A DNA stretch of 32,660 bases from the NCBI RefSeq assembly GCF_014705605.1, contig NZ_JACXIZ010000001.1, forward strand, positions 1 through 32,660, given 5' to 3'. The notes beneath the pieces were generated by a model. It was not told where the DNA came from. It made no database searches and saw nothing but the letters and a program-made list of their open reading frames with translations. Origin of the DNA: Paenibacillus sabuli (lineage in GTDB: Bacteria > Bacillota > Bacilli > Paenibacillales > Paenibacillaceae). Each line of letters starts with the position of its first letter. The stretch's first letter is position 1. This document shows, one piece after another, positions 6,557-15,452 of the stretch. The translations under genes were made by a program, and so were the position numbers.

Positions 6557-7321
6557 ATGAGAGGGTTACAAGGAAAGGTCGCAGTCGTCACCGGAGGCGC
6601 GCAAGGCCTGGGAGAGGCGATCGTGCAGCGGCTTAGCGAGGAAGGCTGCGAGGTATGGCTGCTGGATCGCAACGTCGAGGCGGCGGTGACGGCCGATCGC
6701 ATTCGCAAGCTGACCGGAAAATTCGTGGAAGCGATCCAGGTGGACATTTCGAGCGAGGAGCAGGTCGCCGAAGCTTTTGCAACAATCGGTGCGCGTCATA
6801 CTTCGGTGGACATTCTGGTCAACAATGCGGCTGCTTTCGTATTCAAGGGAGTGGAGGCGACGCCGAAGGAGTGGCGCGCGATCCTCGACGTCAATATTGT
6901 CGGCACGACGCTCGTGACCCAGCATGCGCTTCCGTTGCTCAAAGCAAGCGGCAAGGGCGCGATCGTCAATCTGTCGTCTGTAAGCGGATTCATTGGGCAG
7001 TCCAACTTTGCGACTTACAATGCGACGAAGTTTGCAATTCGCGGATTGACCAAATGCTGGGCGATTGACCTCAGTCCGTTCGGGATTCGCGTCAATACCG
7101 TCTGCCCGGGTTACATTCGCACCGCGGCGTTCGAGAACAGCTGTGCCGAGCTCGGCCTCGATGTCGAGGAAGAGAACCGCCGCGTATCCGCGCTGCACAT
7201 TTTGAACCGGCAAGGCCGTGCCGACGAAGTGGCGGGCGCGGTGGCGTTTCTCGTTTCCGACGATGCGACGTTCATCACGGGGGAAGACCTGATGGTCGAC
7301 GGCGGCTATCTGGCGAAATAA
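6557..7321 (+). CDS. Short-chain dehydrogenase/reductase (classical SDR)
   Basis: The 254-residue protein is a classical NAD(P)-dependent SDR. Visible motifs are the cofactor loop TGGAQGLG (12-19), D64-I-S in VDIS, NNAA (89-92), N113, the catalytic S141, Y154 and K158 (YNATK), and PGYIRT (184-189). It is full length for the family and ends in the usual VDGGY. D37 after the second strand favours NAD(H). GGGAGGTG precedes ATG 6557. It is first in a four-gene operon with two more dehydrogenases and a cyclase-family hydrolase, so it probably oxidises a secondary alcohol of a sugar-, polyol- or cyclitol-like substrate. The substrate is not identifiable. Confidence 0.93.
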   Translation: MRGLQGKVAVVTGGAQGLGEAIVQRLSEEGCEVWLLDRNVEAAVTADRIRKLTGKFVEAIQVDISSEEQVAEAFATIGARHTSVDILVNNAAAFVFKGVEATPKEWRAILDVNIVGTTLVTQHALPLLKASGKGAIVNLSSVSGFIGQSNFATYNATKFAIRGLTKCWAIDLSPFGIRVNTVCPGYIRTAAFENSCAELGLDVEEENRRVSALHILNRQGRADEVAGAVAFLVSDDATFITGEDLMVDGGYLAK

Positions 7322-7388
7322 TCGAATGGCCTCAGATGCGCAGGAGAAGGACGACACGAATGAGGGCTAAGGGAGGCAGGGAGAGCGA

Positions 7389-8360
7389 ATGAATAAACGG
7401 CTCAAAGTGGCGGTGACCGATTATGGGTTTCCGGATTTGCATCAGGAGGAGGAGTTGCTTCGGCCGCTTGGCTTTGAATTCGCGACCGGGCAATGCCGGA
7501 CGCCGGAGGAGGTGGCGGCGCTCTGTGCGGACGCGGACGCCATTCTGACCCAGTGGGCTCCTGTCGATGCTACGGTGATCGAGGCGCTGCAGCATTGCCG
7601 CATCATTGTGCGCTATGGCATCGGCGTCGACAATGTCGATCTGGAAGCGGCGGCGGTGCGCGGCATACCGGTGGTGAACGTGCCGGATTATGCGGTGGAC
7701 GAGGTGGCGGACCATGCGATCTCGCTGATGCTGGCCTCTGTGCGCAAAATCCCGCAAGTGGTGGCGGACGTGCGCGCCGGAGAGTGGCAGATCGCGCCGC
7801 GCCGCCCGATCTACGGCCTGCGCGGCCGGACGATCGGCACGGCGGGCTTCGGCAATATCGCCAGGGCGGTCATCCAGCGGGCGCAAGCATTCGGGATGGA
7901 TGCGATCGCGTACGATCCTTACGTGAAGGACGACGTGTTCGCCGAGCGGGGAGTGCGCCGCGCGGACTGGGCGACGCTGCTCGCGGACAGCGATGTGCTG
8001 TCGCTGCATTTGCCGCTGAACGCCGAGACGCGCGGGGCCATGTCGCAGGAAGCGTTCCGGTCGATGAAGCCGACGGCGTACGTCGTCAATACGTCGCGCG
8101 GCGGCATCCTCGATGCCGAAGCATTGGCCGAAGCGCTGCGCGACGGACGGATCGCCGGGGCCGCGCTCGACGTGCTCGAGCGGGAGCCGATCGAGCGCGA
8201 TCATCCGCTGCTGCGGCTCGACCAATGCCTCGTCACCAGCCACTGCGCCTGGTATTCCGAGGATTCGCTGCTGCGCCTGCAGCAGTTCGCAGCGCTGGAG
8301 ATCAAGCGGCTGTTCACTGGTGAGCGCCCGCGGCATATCGTCAACAAGGTCGTCGTCTGA
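7389..8360 (+). CDS. D-isomer-specific 2-hydroxyacid dehydrogenase (CtBP-like)
   Basis: The 323-residue protein has the two-domain fold of the formate/glycerate dehydrogenase family. The Rossmann loop is GTAGFGNIAR (150-159), and the catalytic triad is R237 (NTSRGG), E266 (EREP) and H285 (SHCAWYSE). The block VRYGIGVDNVDL and the S-H-C-A-W ending place it with CtBP/phosphoglycerate-dehydrogenase-like members, which reduce 2-keto acids or oxidise D-2-hydroxy acids with NAD. All catalytic residues are present. It follows the SDR after 67 bases with a GGGAGG-type ribosome site. It has no ACT domain, so a role in serine synthesis is unlikely; a catabolic role in the operon fits better. Confidence 0.92.
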   Translation: MNKRLKVAVTDYGFPDLHQEEELLRPLGFEFATGQCRTPEEVAALCADADAILTQWAPVDATVIEALQHCRIIVRYGIGVDNVDLEAAAVRGIPVVNVPDYAVDEVADHAISLMLASVRKIPQVVADVRAGEWQIAPRRPIYGLRGRTIGTAGFGNIARAVIQRAQAFGMDAIAYDPYVKDDVFAERGVRRADWATLLADSDVLSLHLPLNAETRGAMSQEAFRSMKPTAYVVNTSRGGILDAEALAEALRDGRIAGAALDVLEREPIERDHPLLRLDQCLVTSHCAWYSEDSLLRLQQFAALEIKRLFTGERPRHIVNKVVV

Positions 8361-8388
8361 CGGCGAATACGAAGAGGAGGGATCGCCG

Positions 8389-9399
8389 TTGAAGGCGCTT
8401 GTCTATAGAGGACCGCGGGATTTGGTGCTGGAGGAGCTCGAGCAGCCAGTCTGCGGCTTGGACGAAGTAGTGATCGAGGTCAGCAAGGTCGGCATTTGCG
8501 GCAGCGAGTTGGAAGGGTATCTCGGCCATAGCAGCGTGCGGTTTCCGCCGCTCGTTATGGGGCATGAGTTTTGCGGCCGCGTCACGGAGTTAGGCGCGAA
8601 TGTTGCGGAATTGTCGATCGGCGACAAGGTGGCGGTGAATCCGCTGATCGCCTGCGGAAGATGCGACCGCTGTCTGTCCGGAAAAAGCAGCATATGCGGC
8701 AGTCGCCGGATCGTCGGCATTCATCGGCCGGGCGCATTTGCCCGTTATGTCGCCGTACCAGCGGCGAATGCCATCCGGGTTCCGGACGGCATGGACCCGC
8801 TGCTCGGCTCGCTGGCCGAGCCGCTGGCGGTCGCGGTTCACGCGGTGAAGCTCGGCGTGCAGCCGCTCGACGAGCAGTTGATCTACGGTGCGGGGCCGAT
8901 CGGATTGCTCGCGTTGCAAGCCGCGCAATGCATGGGAGCCGGTCGCGTCACCGTCGTCGATCTGCAGCCAGCGCGGCTGGCCTATGCGGCTGAGCTGGGC
9001 GCCCGCGCCGTCCCTGCCGGAGAGTTGGCGGACCGCTGGACGGAGCTGTTCCCGGACGGCGTCGACGTGATTCTGGATTGCGTCGGGGCGCAGCCGACTC
9101 GCGAGCAAGCGATGAAGCTGATCAATCCGGGCGGCCGGATCGTCATGGTCGGCTTGGCCCAAGGCGTGACGCCGATGCCGATCAACGATCTGGTACGCCA
9201 GGAGCTGTCGCTGCTCGGCTCGTATACGTATTCCGGCCGCGACTTCCGCCAGGCGCTCGATCTGCTCGAGGCCGGCCGCATCCGCACAGACGGCTGGATC
9301 GAAACGCGGCCGCTGTCCGCCGGACCGGACGCCTTCCTCGAACTGGCGGACGGAACGACGACCGCCGGAAAAATCGTGCTGGACGCGCAAGCGAATTAA
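8389..9399 (+). CDS. Zinc-dependent alcohol dehydrogenase (MDR, sorbitol/threonine dehydrogenase type)
   Basis: Translation should start at TTG 8389, eight bases after GAGGAGGG; the frame upstream only overlaps the preceding gene. The 336-residue product is a medium-chain dehydrogenase. Catalytic zinc ligands are C37, H59 and E60 (GHEF), the structural zinc is held by C89, C92, C95 and C103, E144 lies in LAEPLA, and the NAD loop is GAGPIGL (167-173). These mark the polyol/threonine-dehydrogenase branch that oxidises secondary alcohols. It is third in the operon, 28 bases after the previous stop. Having both an SDR and an MDR in one operon suggests two successive oxidations of one substrate. 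Confidence 0.92.
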   Translation: MKALVYRGPRDLVLEELEQPVCGLDEVVIEVSKVGICGSELEGYLGHSSVRFPPLVMGHEFCGRVTELGANVAELSIGDKVAVNPLIACGRCDRCLSGKSSICGSRRIVGIHRPGAFARYVAVPAANAIRVPDGMDPLLGSLAEPLAVAVHAVKLGVQPLDEQLIYGAGPIGLLALQAAQCMGAGRVTVVDLQPARLAYAAELGARAVPAGELADRWTELFPDGVDVILDCVGAQPTREQAMKLINPGGRIVMVGLAQGVTPMPINDLVRQELSLLGSYTYSGRDFRQALDLLEAGRIRTDGWIETRPLSAGPDAFLELADGTTTAGKIVLDAQAN

Positions 9400-9438
9400 T
9401 TGAGACAGGGAGTCCAAAAAAGAGGAGGACGAAGGGAC

Positions 9439-10086
9439 ATGCGAACATTCGTCGATTTGTCGCTCGATATCTATCACGGGGCGCCGACTTTTGCCTGGGA
9501 CCCGAAGTGTGCGGTCATCGTCCACAATACAGTCGATACGATCGGCTACAACATTTCGCAGCTGTCGATGAGCACGCATCAGGGCACGCACCTGGACGCG
9601 CCGTTTCATTTTGTGCGGGACGGCAAAACGGTGGAGCAGCTCGATCTGCACAAGTGCATCGGAGAGACGCTGTTGGTCGACTTGTCGCATAAGCAAGCCA
9701 AAGCGCCGCTGACCGTCGAAGACTTCCTGCCTTACGAAGCGTCGATCGTTCCGGGGGCGCGCGTCATTTACCGCACAGACTGGGATTTGCAGTTCCCGCA
9801 GCCGCATTATTTTTCTGACTTTCCCTACATGACACTGGAGCTCGCGCAATGGCTGGCAGACCGGCGGATCGGGATGATCGGCATGGACGTGCCGACGCCG
9901 AACCCGACCGACTATGATCCGGTGCATCACATATTGCTCGGCGCAGAAATCGTCATCGTGGAAGGACTGGCCCGGCTGAGGGAGCTGGCGGTCGACCGCT
10001 TCTTCTTCATGGCCGCGCCGCTCAAGATTACCGGACGGGACGGCTCTCCGGTGCGCGCCTTGGCCATGCTCGAAGATGGCGAGTAA
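9439..10086 (+). CDS. Cyclase-family metal-dependent hydrolase (kynurenine-formamidase-like)
   Basis: The 215-residue protein belongs to the cyclase family (PF04199), whose members hydrolyse formamides, cyclic amides (isatin) or related bonds using zinc or manganese. The hallmark H-x-G-T-H-x-D-x-P-x-H-F is present as HQGTHLDAPFHF (47-58), giving metal ligands H47, H51 and D53 and nearby H57. The later GMDVPTPNPTD block and the HHILLGAEIVIVEGL block are also family marks. The ATG at 9439 follows AGAGGAGG. The genes around it do not make tryptophan catabolism likely. In this dehydrogenase operon opening of a lactone or cyclic ketone product is a plausible role, but that is inference. Confidence 0.88.
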   Translation: MRTFVDLSLDIYHGAPTFAWDPKCAVIVHNTVDTIGYNISQLSMSTHQGTHLDAPFHFVRDGKTVEQLDLHKCIGETLLVDLSHKQAKAPLTVEDFLPYEASIVPGARVIYRTDWDLQFPQPHYFSDFPYMTLELAQWLADRRIGMIGMDVPTPNPTDYDPVHHILLGAEIVIVEGLARLRELAVDRFFFMAAPLKITGRDGSPVRALAMLEDGE

Positions 10087-10100
10087 ATCGACAGTCAACT

Positions 10101-10146
10101 GGGGCTCGCGTCCTCTTCGTCATGAAGAGGCGCGGGTCCTTTTTTT
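10101..10146 (+). terminator. Rho-independent terminator of the oxidoreductase operon
   Basis: CCTCTTC and GAAGAGG form the upper stem around GTCAT, extended by GGGCTCGCG with CGCGGGTCC using two G-T pairs, followed by seven T. It lies 14 bases after the cyclase stop codon. Confidence 0.88.
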
Positions 10147-10293
10147 GTTGTAACCGACCAGGATGACCGATACAATGAAGAAAACCGGTATGCGCCCGCC
10201 CCCATTCAGAACCTTAGCGGCAAGCGGGCCGCATGACAATAAGTCGTCCGGGCAGCCGATCCCTAACGCATGATAGCCAGGAGGCGTTCCCAA

Positions 10294-11358
10294 ATGATAG
10301 AAACCGTGTTGACGCGTTTGCTCACTATTGACGCTCCAATCGTTCAAGCCCCGATGGCCGGCGGGCCAACGACGCCGGAATTGATCGCGGCCGTATCGAA
10401 TGCAGGCGGACTCGGCAGTCTCGGAGCCGGGTACCTGTCCCCCGAACAGATCCGCAGCGCCATTCGTCACATCCGAACGTTAACCGATCGCCCCTTCGGC
10501 GTGAATCTGTTTGTCCCTGGCCCTGGGCAAGCTGAAGAGCCGGAGGAGGCGGTGCTGACGGATATGGCGGCTTGTCTCGACGTATACCGCCGTGAACTGG
10601 GCATTCCCGAGCGCCCCTCGCTGCATCTCGACTTCCCCTCCTTCGAGGAGCAGATCGACGTTGTGCTGGAGGAACGCGTTCCAGTGTTCAGCTTCACATT
10701 CGGCATTCCCTCGCCCGAAGTGATGGAGCGTCTGAGCCAGCATGGAACGTTTGTCATCGGTACAGCGACGACAGTGGATGAAGCGATCCGGCTGGAGAGA
10801 GCCGGTGCACACGCCGTGGTGGCGCAAGGAAGCGAAGCGGGCGGACATAGAGGGACCTTCTTGAAGGAAGCATCCGAATCCTTAATCGGGTTAATGGCGC
10901 TGGTCCCCCAAATTGCGGATCATGTTGCGGTCCCTGTCATTGCGTCGGGCGGGATCATGGATGGACGGGGGCTCGCAGCCAGTCTCACATTAGGCGCATC
11001 CGCCGTTCAGATGGGGACTGCATTTCTAACTTGTACGGAAAGCGGCGCCCACCCCACGCACAAACAAAAAATACTTGCAGCCAGCGAGGATGCCACCGAA
11101 GTGACGAATGCCTATTCGGGCAAAGCGGCGAGAGGGATCCAAACCACGTTTATGCGATCGATGCCTGCAGGAAGGATTCCTGCTTATCCGATTCAGCATG
11201 CCATGACCACGGATATTCGCCAGGCATCAGCCCGGGCCAATAACCCGGAATACATGTCGCTCTGGGCCGGGCAGGGATTGAGACTGGCGAACGCACAATC
11301 TGCCGCTGTGCTTATTGAAAAGACGATCGCTCAGGCGCAAAAACGAATCGCATGGTAG
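10294..11358 (+). CDS. Nitronate monooxygenase / 2-nitropropane dioxygenase family flavoprotein
   Basis: The 354-residue protein is an FMN-dependent TIM-barrel enzyme of the nitronate monooxygenase family, which oxidises alkyl nitronates such as propionate 3-nitronate to aldehydes and nitrite; some homologues act as enoyl-reductase-like enzymes (FabK). Family motifs are QAPMAGG (18-24), SNAGGLGSLGAGY, the active-site loop QGSEAGGHRG (178-187, H185 the likely base), ASGGIMDGRG and GASAVQMGTAFL for phosphate binding. I chose ATG 10294, which follows AGGAGG by nine bases; ATG 10270 overlaps that ribosome site. It stands alone between two terminators, so it is probably monocistronic. Confidence 0.92.
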   Translation: MIETVLTRLLTIDAPIVQAPMAGGPTTPELIAAVSNAGGLGSLGAGYLSPEQIRSAIRHIRTLTDRPFGVNLFVPGPGQAEEPEEAVLTDMAACLDVYRRELGIPERPSLHLDFPSFEEQIDVVLEERVPVFSFTFGIPSPEVMERLSQHGTFVIGTATTVDEAIRLERAGAHAVVAQGSEAGGHRGTFLKEASESLIGLMALVPQIADHVAVPVIASGGIMDGRGLAASLTLGASAVQMGTAFLTCTESGAHPTHKQKILAASEDATEVTNAYSGKAARGIQTTFMRSMPAGRIPAYPIQHAMTTDIRQASARANNPEYMSLWAGQGLRLANAQSAAVLIEKTIAQAQKRIAW

Positions 11359-11493
11359 ACTGCAAAGGAACAGATCGGGAGGCTGGTCCATATGCAAATC
11401 GAAGAGGTTTACGGGAATTTGCCGACATTTTCACCGCCGATATAATGTGCAAATTCATCATGTTCTTGCCGGAATATTGTGCAAACCACTATA

Positions 11494-11525
11494 AAACAGC
11501 CAGAGACCCCTCTGGCTGTTTATTT
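11494..11525 (+). terminator. Rho-independent terminator after the nitronate monooxygenase gene
   Basis: AAACAGCCAGAG pairs perfectly with CTCTGGCTGTTT around a four-base loop, followed by ATTTAT. The T-run is imperfect but the A-rich left flank would let it work in either direction. Confidence 0.75.
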
Positions 11526-11850
11526 ATGGAAAGCGCCAAGAAGAACCAGCGGGAAACGCGCAGGCAGGACACGCAAAACTACATACCACCCCAAAAATGG
11601 AGAATACGTTCGTGGCGACGGCACGCTCCCTCCCGATGGAAGCAATTGTGCAAAGCCAGTGACTTTTTCACCTTAATTGCGTGTTCTGACGGCTGTTATT
11701 GTTCTATATTGTACGTTTTTGATGATCCCAAATTACGATTGATGATTTACGAAACGCCTCCCTTCTCTTTACAATGAGGGAGTTCGAGCGCACTAGCGCT
11801 ACTATATGAATCAAGTTGGTATCACGATCAGAGAGGGGATGTTTGAAAAA
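11526..11850 (+). promoter_or_regulatory. Leader/promoter region of the polysaccharide operon
   Basis: No gene is evident in these 325 bases. The best promoter candidate is TTTACG (11746-11751) and TACAAT (11770-11775), separated by 18 bases, about 75 bases upstream of the lipoprotein start. The 9-mer TTGTGCAAA occurs at 11477-11485 and 11646-11654, with a one-base variant at 11445-11453; these could be regulator sites. The RBS GAGAGGGG is at 11831-11838. Confidence 0.4.
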
Positions 11851-13491
11851 ATGAAAAGGGATTCACGCACGACTGTATTTCTTTGGTTGGCCGTGTTGTT
11901 ATTGGTTCTCATGGCAGCCTGTTCGAGTAGCAACAATGAGAACTCGACAGAATCGTTGACGAATGAAAATGAAAGGAGCAGCGGTGAAGGGGAACCGAAT
12001 GCTACTGGTTCCGATGATCCCGGCGTCCCGGAAATCAATCTGACTTACTGGACCAATCTGAACAACAATGTAGCCAGTTCTCTGCAAAGCTTGAGCGAAG
12101 TAGAAATGTATAAGGAAATGGAAAAGGACACAAATGTCAAGCTGCAGTTTCAGCATCCTCCGGCTGGGCAGGCCAACCAACAGTTCAACCTCATCATGTC
12201 TTCCCGGGATTTTGCGGATGTTATGGAGGGGAATTGGAACCAATATGCAGGCGGTCCGACAAAGGCGATTGAAGACGGCGTCCTGGTTCCACTGAATGAT
12301 CTGATTGAACAGCATGCCCCAAATTTCAAAAAAGTCTTGGAAGATTATCCGCAAGTAATGGGACAAATCTCCACGACAAACGGTGAAATCTATGCCTTTC
12401 CTTCCATTAATGTGGGGAGATATCGAACGTTCTCCGGAAATTTCATTCGTCAGGATTGGCTGGATGAGCTTGGCTTGAACATGCCGGAAACGATAGCGGA
12501 TTGGGAACAAGTGTTGCAAACGTTCAAGGAGGAGAAAGGCGTTGAAGCTCCCTTCTCGACCAATTTATTCTTCCTCCAAAACATCCCCTCATTCATTGAA
12601 GCGTATGGAGTGACCCATGATTTCTTTGTGGAAGATGGAGAGGTACGGTTCGGGCCGATCGAATCGGGGATGAAGCAAGCCTTGGAGACGATGAATAAAT
12701 GGTATGTGGAGGGGTGGCTGGATAAAGATTTTGCCACCAATGACCGTAAAGCGATTGATGCCAAACTGTTGAATGATCAGGCAGGCGCTGTACCCGGGTA
12801 TATCGGCGGTTCCATGGGCAGCTATTATGTGGCCAAAGCGGATGATCCGACCTTTAATCTTGTAGCAGCGCCTTTTCCGGTTTATGAAAAAGGGGAGCAG
12901 CCGCGTTTTGTTCCCTTCAATTTTGAAGTGTCGATCAATGGTCAGGCAGGCATTACGACGGCCAATGAGCATCCGGTAGAAACCGTTCGTTGGTTCGATT
13001 ATTTTTATGGGGAAGAAGGGCACATGCTCAAGAATTTTGGAGTAGAAGGAGTAACCTATGAAATAGTGGATGGGTATCCGACTTATACGGATCTGATTAT
13101 GAACAACTCGAACGGCTATGATATTGCCCAATCCATGGCGCGTTATTTCCGGGCGAATTATCCGACGCCGGGCATGGACGACGATCGTTACCTGGAACAA
13201 TACTATACCCTTCCGCAACAGCAAGATGCGATGTCCGTTTTCTCGGAGCACAGCGATTATTCCCGCGCGTACCGATTGCCGCCGGTGAATCATACGGTGG
13301 AGGAATCCAGTGAGCTGGCCCAAATTATGTCAGATGTCAAGACCTATCGTGAGGAGATGTTGTTGAAATTTATTTATGGCGACGAGTCCCTGGACCAATT
13401 CGATGCTTATGTGGAACAAATCAATCGGATGGGAATCGGACGAGCTCTTGAAATGATGCAGACGGCATATGACCGATACACCAGTAATTAG
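11851..13491 (+). CDS. ABC transporter solute-binding lipoprotein (LplA-like)
   Basis: The 546-residue product is an extracellular sugar-binding protein of the large LplA-like type used for oligosaccharides in Paenibacillus and Bacillus. It begins with a basic N-terminus, a hydrophobic core (about residues 9-23) and a lipobox MAAC with lipidated C24, followed by a Ser/Asn/Glu-rich tether. The body contains the family's E-x-N-W-N-Q-Y region (VMEGNWNQY) and repeated Trp/Tyr-rich segments expected to stack on sugar rings. ATG 11851 is preferred because GAGAGGGG lies upstream; ATG 11839 abuts that site. It leads an operon with two permeases and, as usual for this class, no ATPase gene; a shared MsmK-like ATPase is presumed elsewhere. 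Confidence 0.92.
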   Translation: MKRDSRTTVFLWLAVLLLVLMAACSSSNNENSTESLTNENERSSGEGEPNATGSDDPGVPEINLTYWTNLNNNVASSLQSLSEVEMYKEMEKDTNVKLQFQHPPAGQANQQFNLIMSSRDFADVMEGNWNQYAGGPTKAIEDGVLVPLNDLIEQHAPNFKKVLEDYPQVMGQISTTNGEIYAFPSINVGRYRTFSGNFIRQDWLDELGLNMPETIADWEQVLQTFKEEKGVEAPFSTNLFFLQNIPSFIEAYGVTHDFFVEDGEVRFGPIESGMKQALETMNKWYVEGWLDKDFATNDRKAIDAKLLNDQAGAVPGYIGGSMGSYYVAKADDPTFNLVAAPFPVYEKGEQPRFVPFNFEVSINGQAGITTANEHPVETVRWFDYFYGEEGHMLKNFGVEGVTYEIVDGYPTYTDLIMNNSNGYDIAQSMARYFRANYPTPGMDDDRYLEQYYTLPQQQDAMSVFSEHSDYSRAYRLPPVNHTVEESSELAQIMSDVKTYREEMLLKFIYGDESLDQFDAYVEQINRMGIGRALEMMQTAYDRYTSN

Positions 13492-13568
13492 TTGCAACTG
13501 TACACCGGCGGGCAAAGAGGAGAACTTTGCCTGCCCCCATTATATTTGAACGATAGGAGGCCGCGATC

Positions 13569-14534
13569 TTGGCCGAAATGCATGTCGCCAAAGCGCCGGC
13601 GCAGAAGCGTTGGAAGGCATTGCGAAAAAGAAACCGAATCATCAGAGACTTCAAAATCAATAAATATATTTATATCATGGCAGTTCCCGTCCTGCTCTAT
13701 TACTTGGTTATCCACTATATTCCGATGTACGGCGCGGTGATTGCTTTCAAAGATTTCAGCCCGGTTAAGGGAGTGAGCGGGAGCCCATGGGTGGGGTGGA
13801 AGCATTTTTCAAATTTTTATGACAGTTATTATTTCTGGCGGCTGATCAGGAATACGTTTTTGATCAATGTGTACCAGTTGTTGTTTGCTTTTCCGGCCCC
13901 GATCATTTTCGCCCTGATGCTGAATGAAATCAGCAGACAATGGTTCAAGAGGACGGTGCAAACGGTCACGTATCTTCCGCATTTTATTTCCATTATTGTG
14001 GTTTGCGGCATGCTGGTGGATTTTCTCGCCAGAGACGGCTTCATCACCCATGTGCTGGTATGGTTCGGGTTGGAACAGACCGCTTTGTTATCCAAAGCGG
14101 AGTATTTCCGGACGATCTATATCGCCTCTGATATATGGCAGCATATTGGTTGGGGCTCCATTATTTACTTGGCCGCTTTAAGCGGCATCAATCCCGAGTT
14201 GTATGAAGCCTCCAAAGTGGACGGTGCGGGACGTTTCAAGCAAGTGGTGCATGTCACGATTCCGGGCATCATGCCGATGATTGTGATTTTGCTAATCTTG
14301 AAAATCGGGAATATGATGGAACTCGGCTATGAAAAAATCATTCTGCTGTACAATCCGAACACGTATGAAACGGCTGATGTATTGGCTTCCTTCATTTACC
14401 GAAGAGGTCTGGAGAGCGGAAGTGAGTACAGCTATACAACGGCCATTGGTTTGTTTCAATCGATGATCAATTTTATGTTGCTGGTTATGGCGAATTATAT
14501 ATCCCGAAGGCTGAATGATACGAGTCTGTGGTAG
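13569..14534 (+). CDS. ABC sugar transporter permease (LplB-like)
   Basis: The 321-residue membrane protein has about six transmembrane helices and the binding-protein-dependent permease signature (EAA loop) from E213, read as EASKVDGAGRFKQVVHVTIPG, which docks onto the ATPase. The motif HYIPMYGAVIAFKDFSP near the first helix is typical of LplB-type polysaccharide permeases. Translation starts at TTG 13569, eight bases after AGGAGG; an ATG at 13578 is too far from it. It follows the lipoprotein gene by 77 bases and precedes the second permease by 12. Confidence 0.92.
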   Translation: MAEMHVAKAPAQKRWKALRKRNRIIRDFKINKYIYIMAVPVLLYYLVIHYIPMYGAVIAFKDFSPVKGVSGSPWVGWKHFSNFYDSYYFWRLIRNTFLINVYQLLFAFPAPIIFALMLNEISRQWFKRTVQTVTYLPHFISIIVVCGMLVDFLARDGFITHVLVWFGLEQTALLSKAEYFRTIYIASDIWQHIGWGSIIYLAALSGINPELYEASKVDGAGRFKQVVHVTIPGIMPMIVILLILKIGNMMELGYEKIILLYNPNTYETADVLASFIYRRGLESGSEYSYTTAIGLFQSMINFMLLVMANYISRRLNDTSLW

Positions 14535-14546
14535 AGGAGGTGAACG

Positions 14547-15431
14547 GTGGGGGTGAAAAAAACGAAGAATGAGTACGTATTCGATGCTTTGAATACGGGC
14601 GGTCTTGTCTTCATGATGATTCTTACATTGTATCCGCTTTATTATATTGCCGTCGCTTCGCTGAGTCATTCCGATGCGCTAGTTGGACACACCGGGTTAT
14701 TGCTTAAACCTCTTTCCTTCAACGTTGAGGCGTACCGGTTTGTATTTCAAAATCCGAATATTGCGTCCGGTTACCGCAATACGATGCTGGTGGTTTTGGG
14801 AGGTACTTTCGTCAATCTGCTGATGACTTCCTTGGGCGCCTATGTGTTGTCTCGTAAGCAATTGTATTGGAAAAACCATATGATGTTTCTCATTGCTTTC
14901 ACCATGTTCTTCTCAGGCGGCCTCATTCCGACGTATTTGCTGGTCAACAATACGTTGGGACTGGGCAATACCTTGACTGCGCTGGTCGTGCCTACTTTAA
15001 TTTCAACCTGGAATCTGATTGTAATGAGAACATCGTTCGCGGCCATACCGGAATCACTAATTGAGTCTGCAAAATTGGACGGTGCGCATGATTTTACGGT
15101 GCTGTTTCGGATCGTCATCCCGCTTTCCATGCCGGTCATGGCGGTCATGATTCTATTTTATGGTGTAGCGCACTGGAATGCCTGGTTTCAAGCGATGATT
15201 TATTTGCGAGACCGTAATCTCTATCCTCTTCAACTCATATTGCGGGAGATCTTGATCGCCAACAGCACCGATGCCATGATGACGGATGTTTCCAGCCAGG
15301 ACAAATCGAGAATCGGGGAAAGTATTAAATATGCTACAATAATGGTGGCAACGCTGCCTATACTGATAGCATACCCTTTTTTGCAAAAGTATTTTGTAAA
15401 AGGGGTCATGATCGGAGCGTTGAAAGAATAG
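14547..15431 (+). CDS. ABC sugar transporter permease (YtcP-like)
   Basis: The 294-residue protein is the second membrane subunit, of the YtcP/LplC type. Six hydrophobic segments are visible, with the EAA loop from E173 (ESAKLDGAHDFTVLFRIVIP). The periplasmic-side motif MFFSGGLIPTYLLVNNTLGL and the C-terminal FVKGVMIGALKE are hallmarks of this subfamily. GTG 14547 follows GAGGAGG by six bases. Together with the preceding permease it should form the heterodimeric channel for oligosaccharides delivered by the lipoprotein. Confidence 0.92.
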   Translation: MGVKKTKNEYVFDALNTGGLVFMMILTLYPLYYIAVASLSHSDALVGHTGLLLKPLSFNVEAYRFVFQNPNIASGYRNTMLVVLGGTFVNLLMTSLGAYVLSRKQLYWKNHMMFLIAFTMFFSGGLIPTYLLVNNTLGLGNTLTALVVPTLISTWNLIVMRTSFAAIPESLIESAKLDGAHDFTVLFRIVIPLSMPVMAVMILFYGVAHWNAWFQAMIYLRDRNLYPLQLILREILIANSTDAMMTDVSSQDKSRIGESIKYATIMVATLPILIAYPFLQKYFVKGVMIGALKE

Positions 15432-15452
15432 AACAGATCGGTGGCCGGGGTT

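Noticed and set aside
6557-7321. Assignment of the SDR as KduD acting on products of the lyase operon
   Set aside because: The fold fits, but no KduI, KDG kinase or aldolase is present, and the operon has its own regulator, promoter and terminator separate from the lyase genes.
5596-9692. Long frames on both strands overlapping the regulator and the oxidoreductase operon
   Set aside because: These are by-products of GC-rich third positions; they lack ribosome sites and protein motifs, whereas the overlapping plus-strand genes have complete family signatures.
11352-11777. Plus-strand frame between the nitronate monooxygenase and the lipoprotein genes
   Set aside because: It reads through a perfect terminator hairpin, has no ribosome site and no recognisable protein features.
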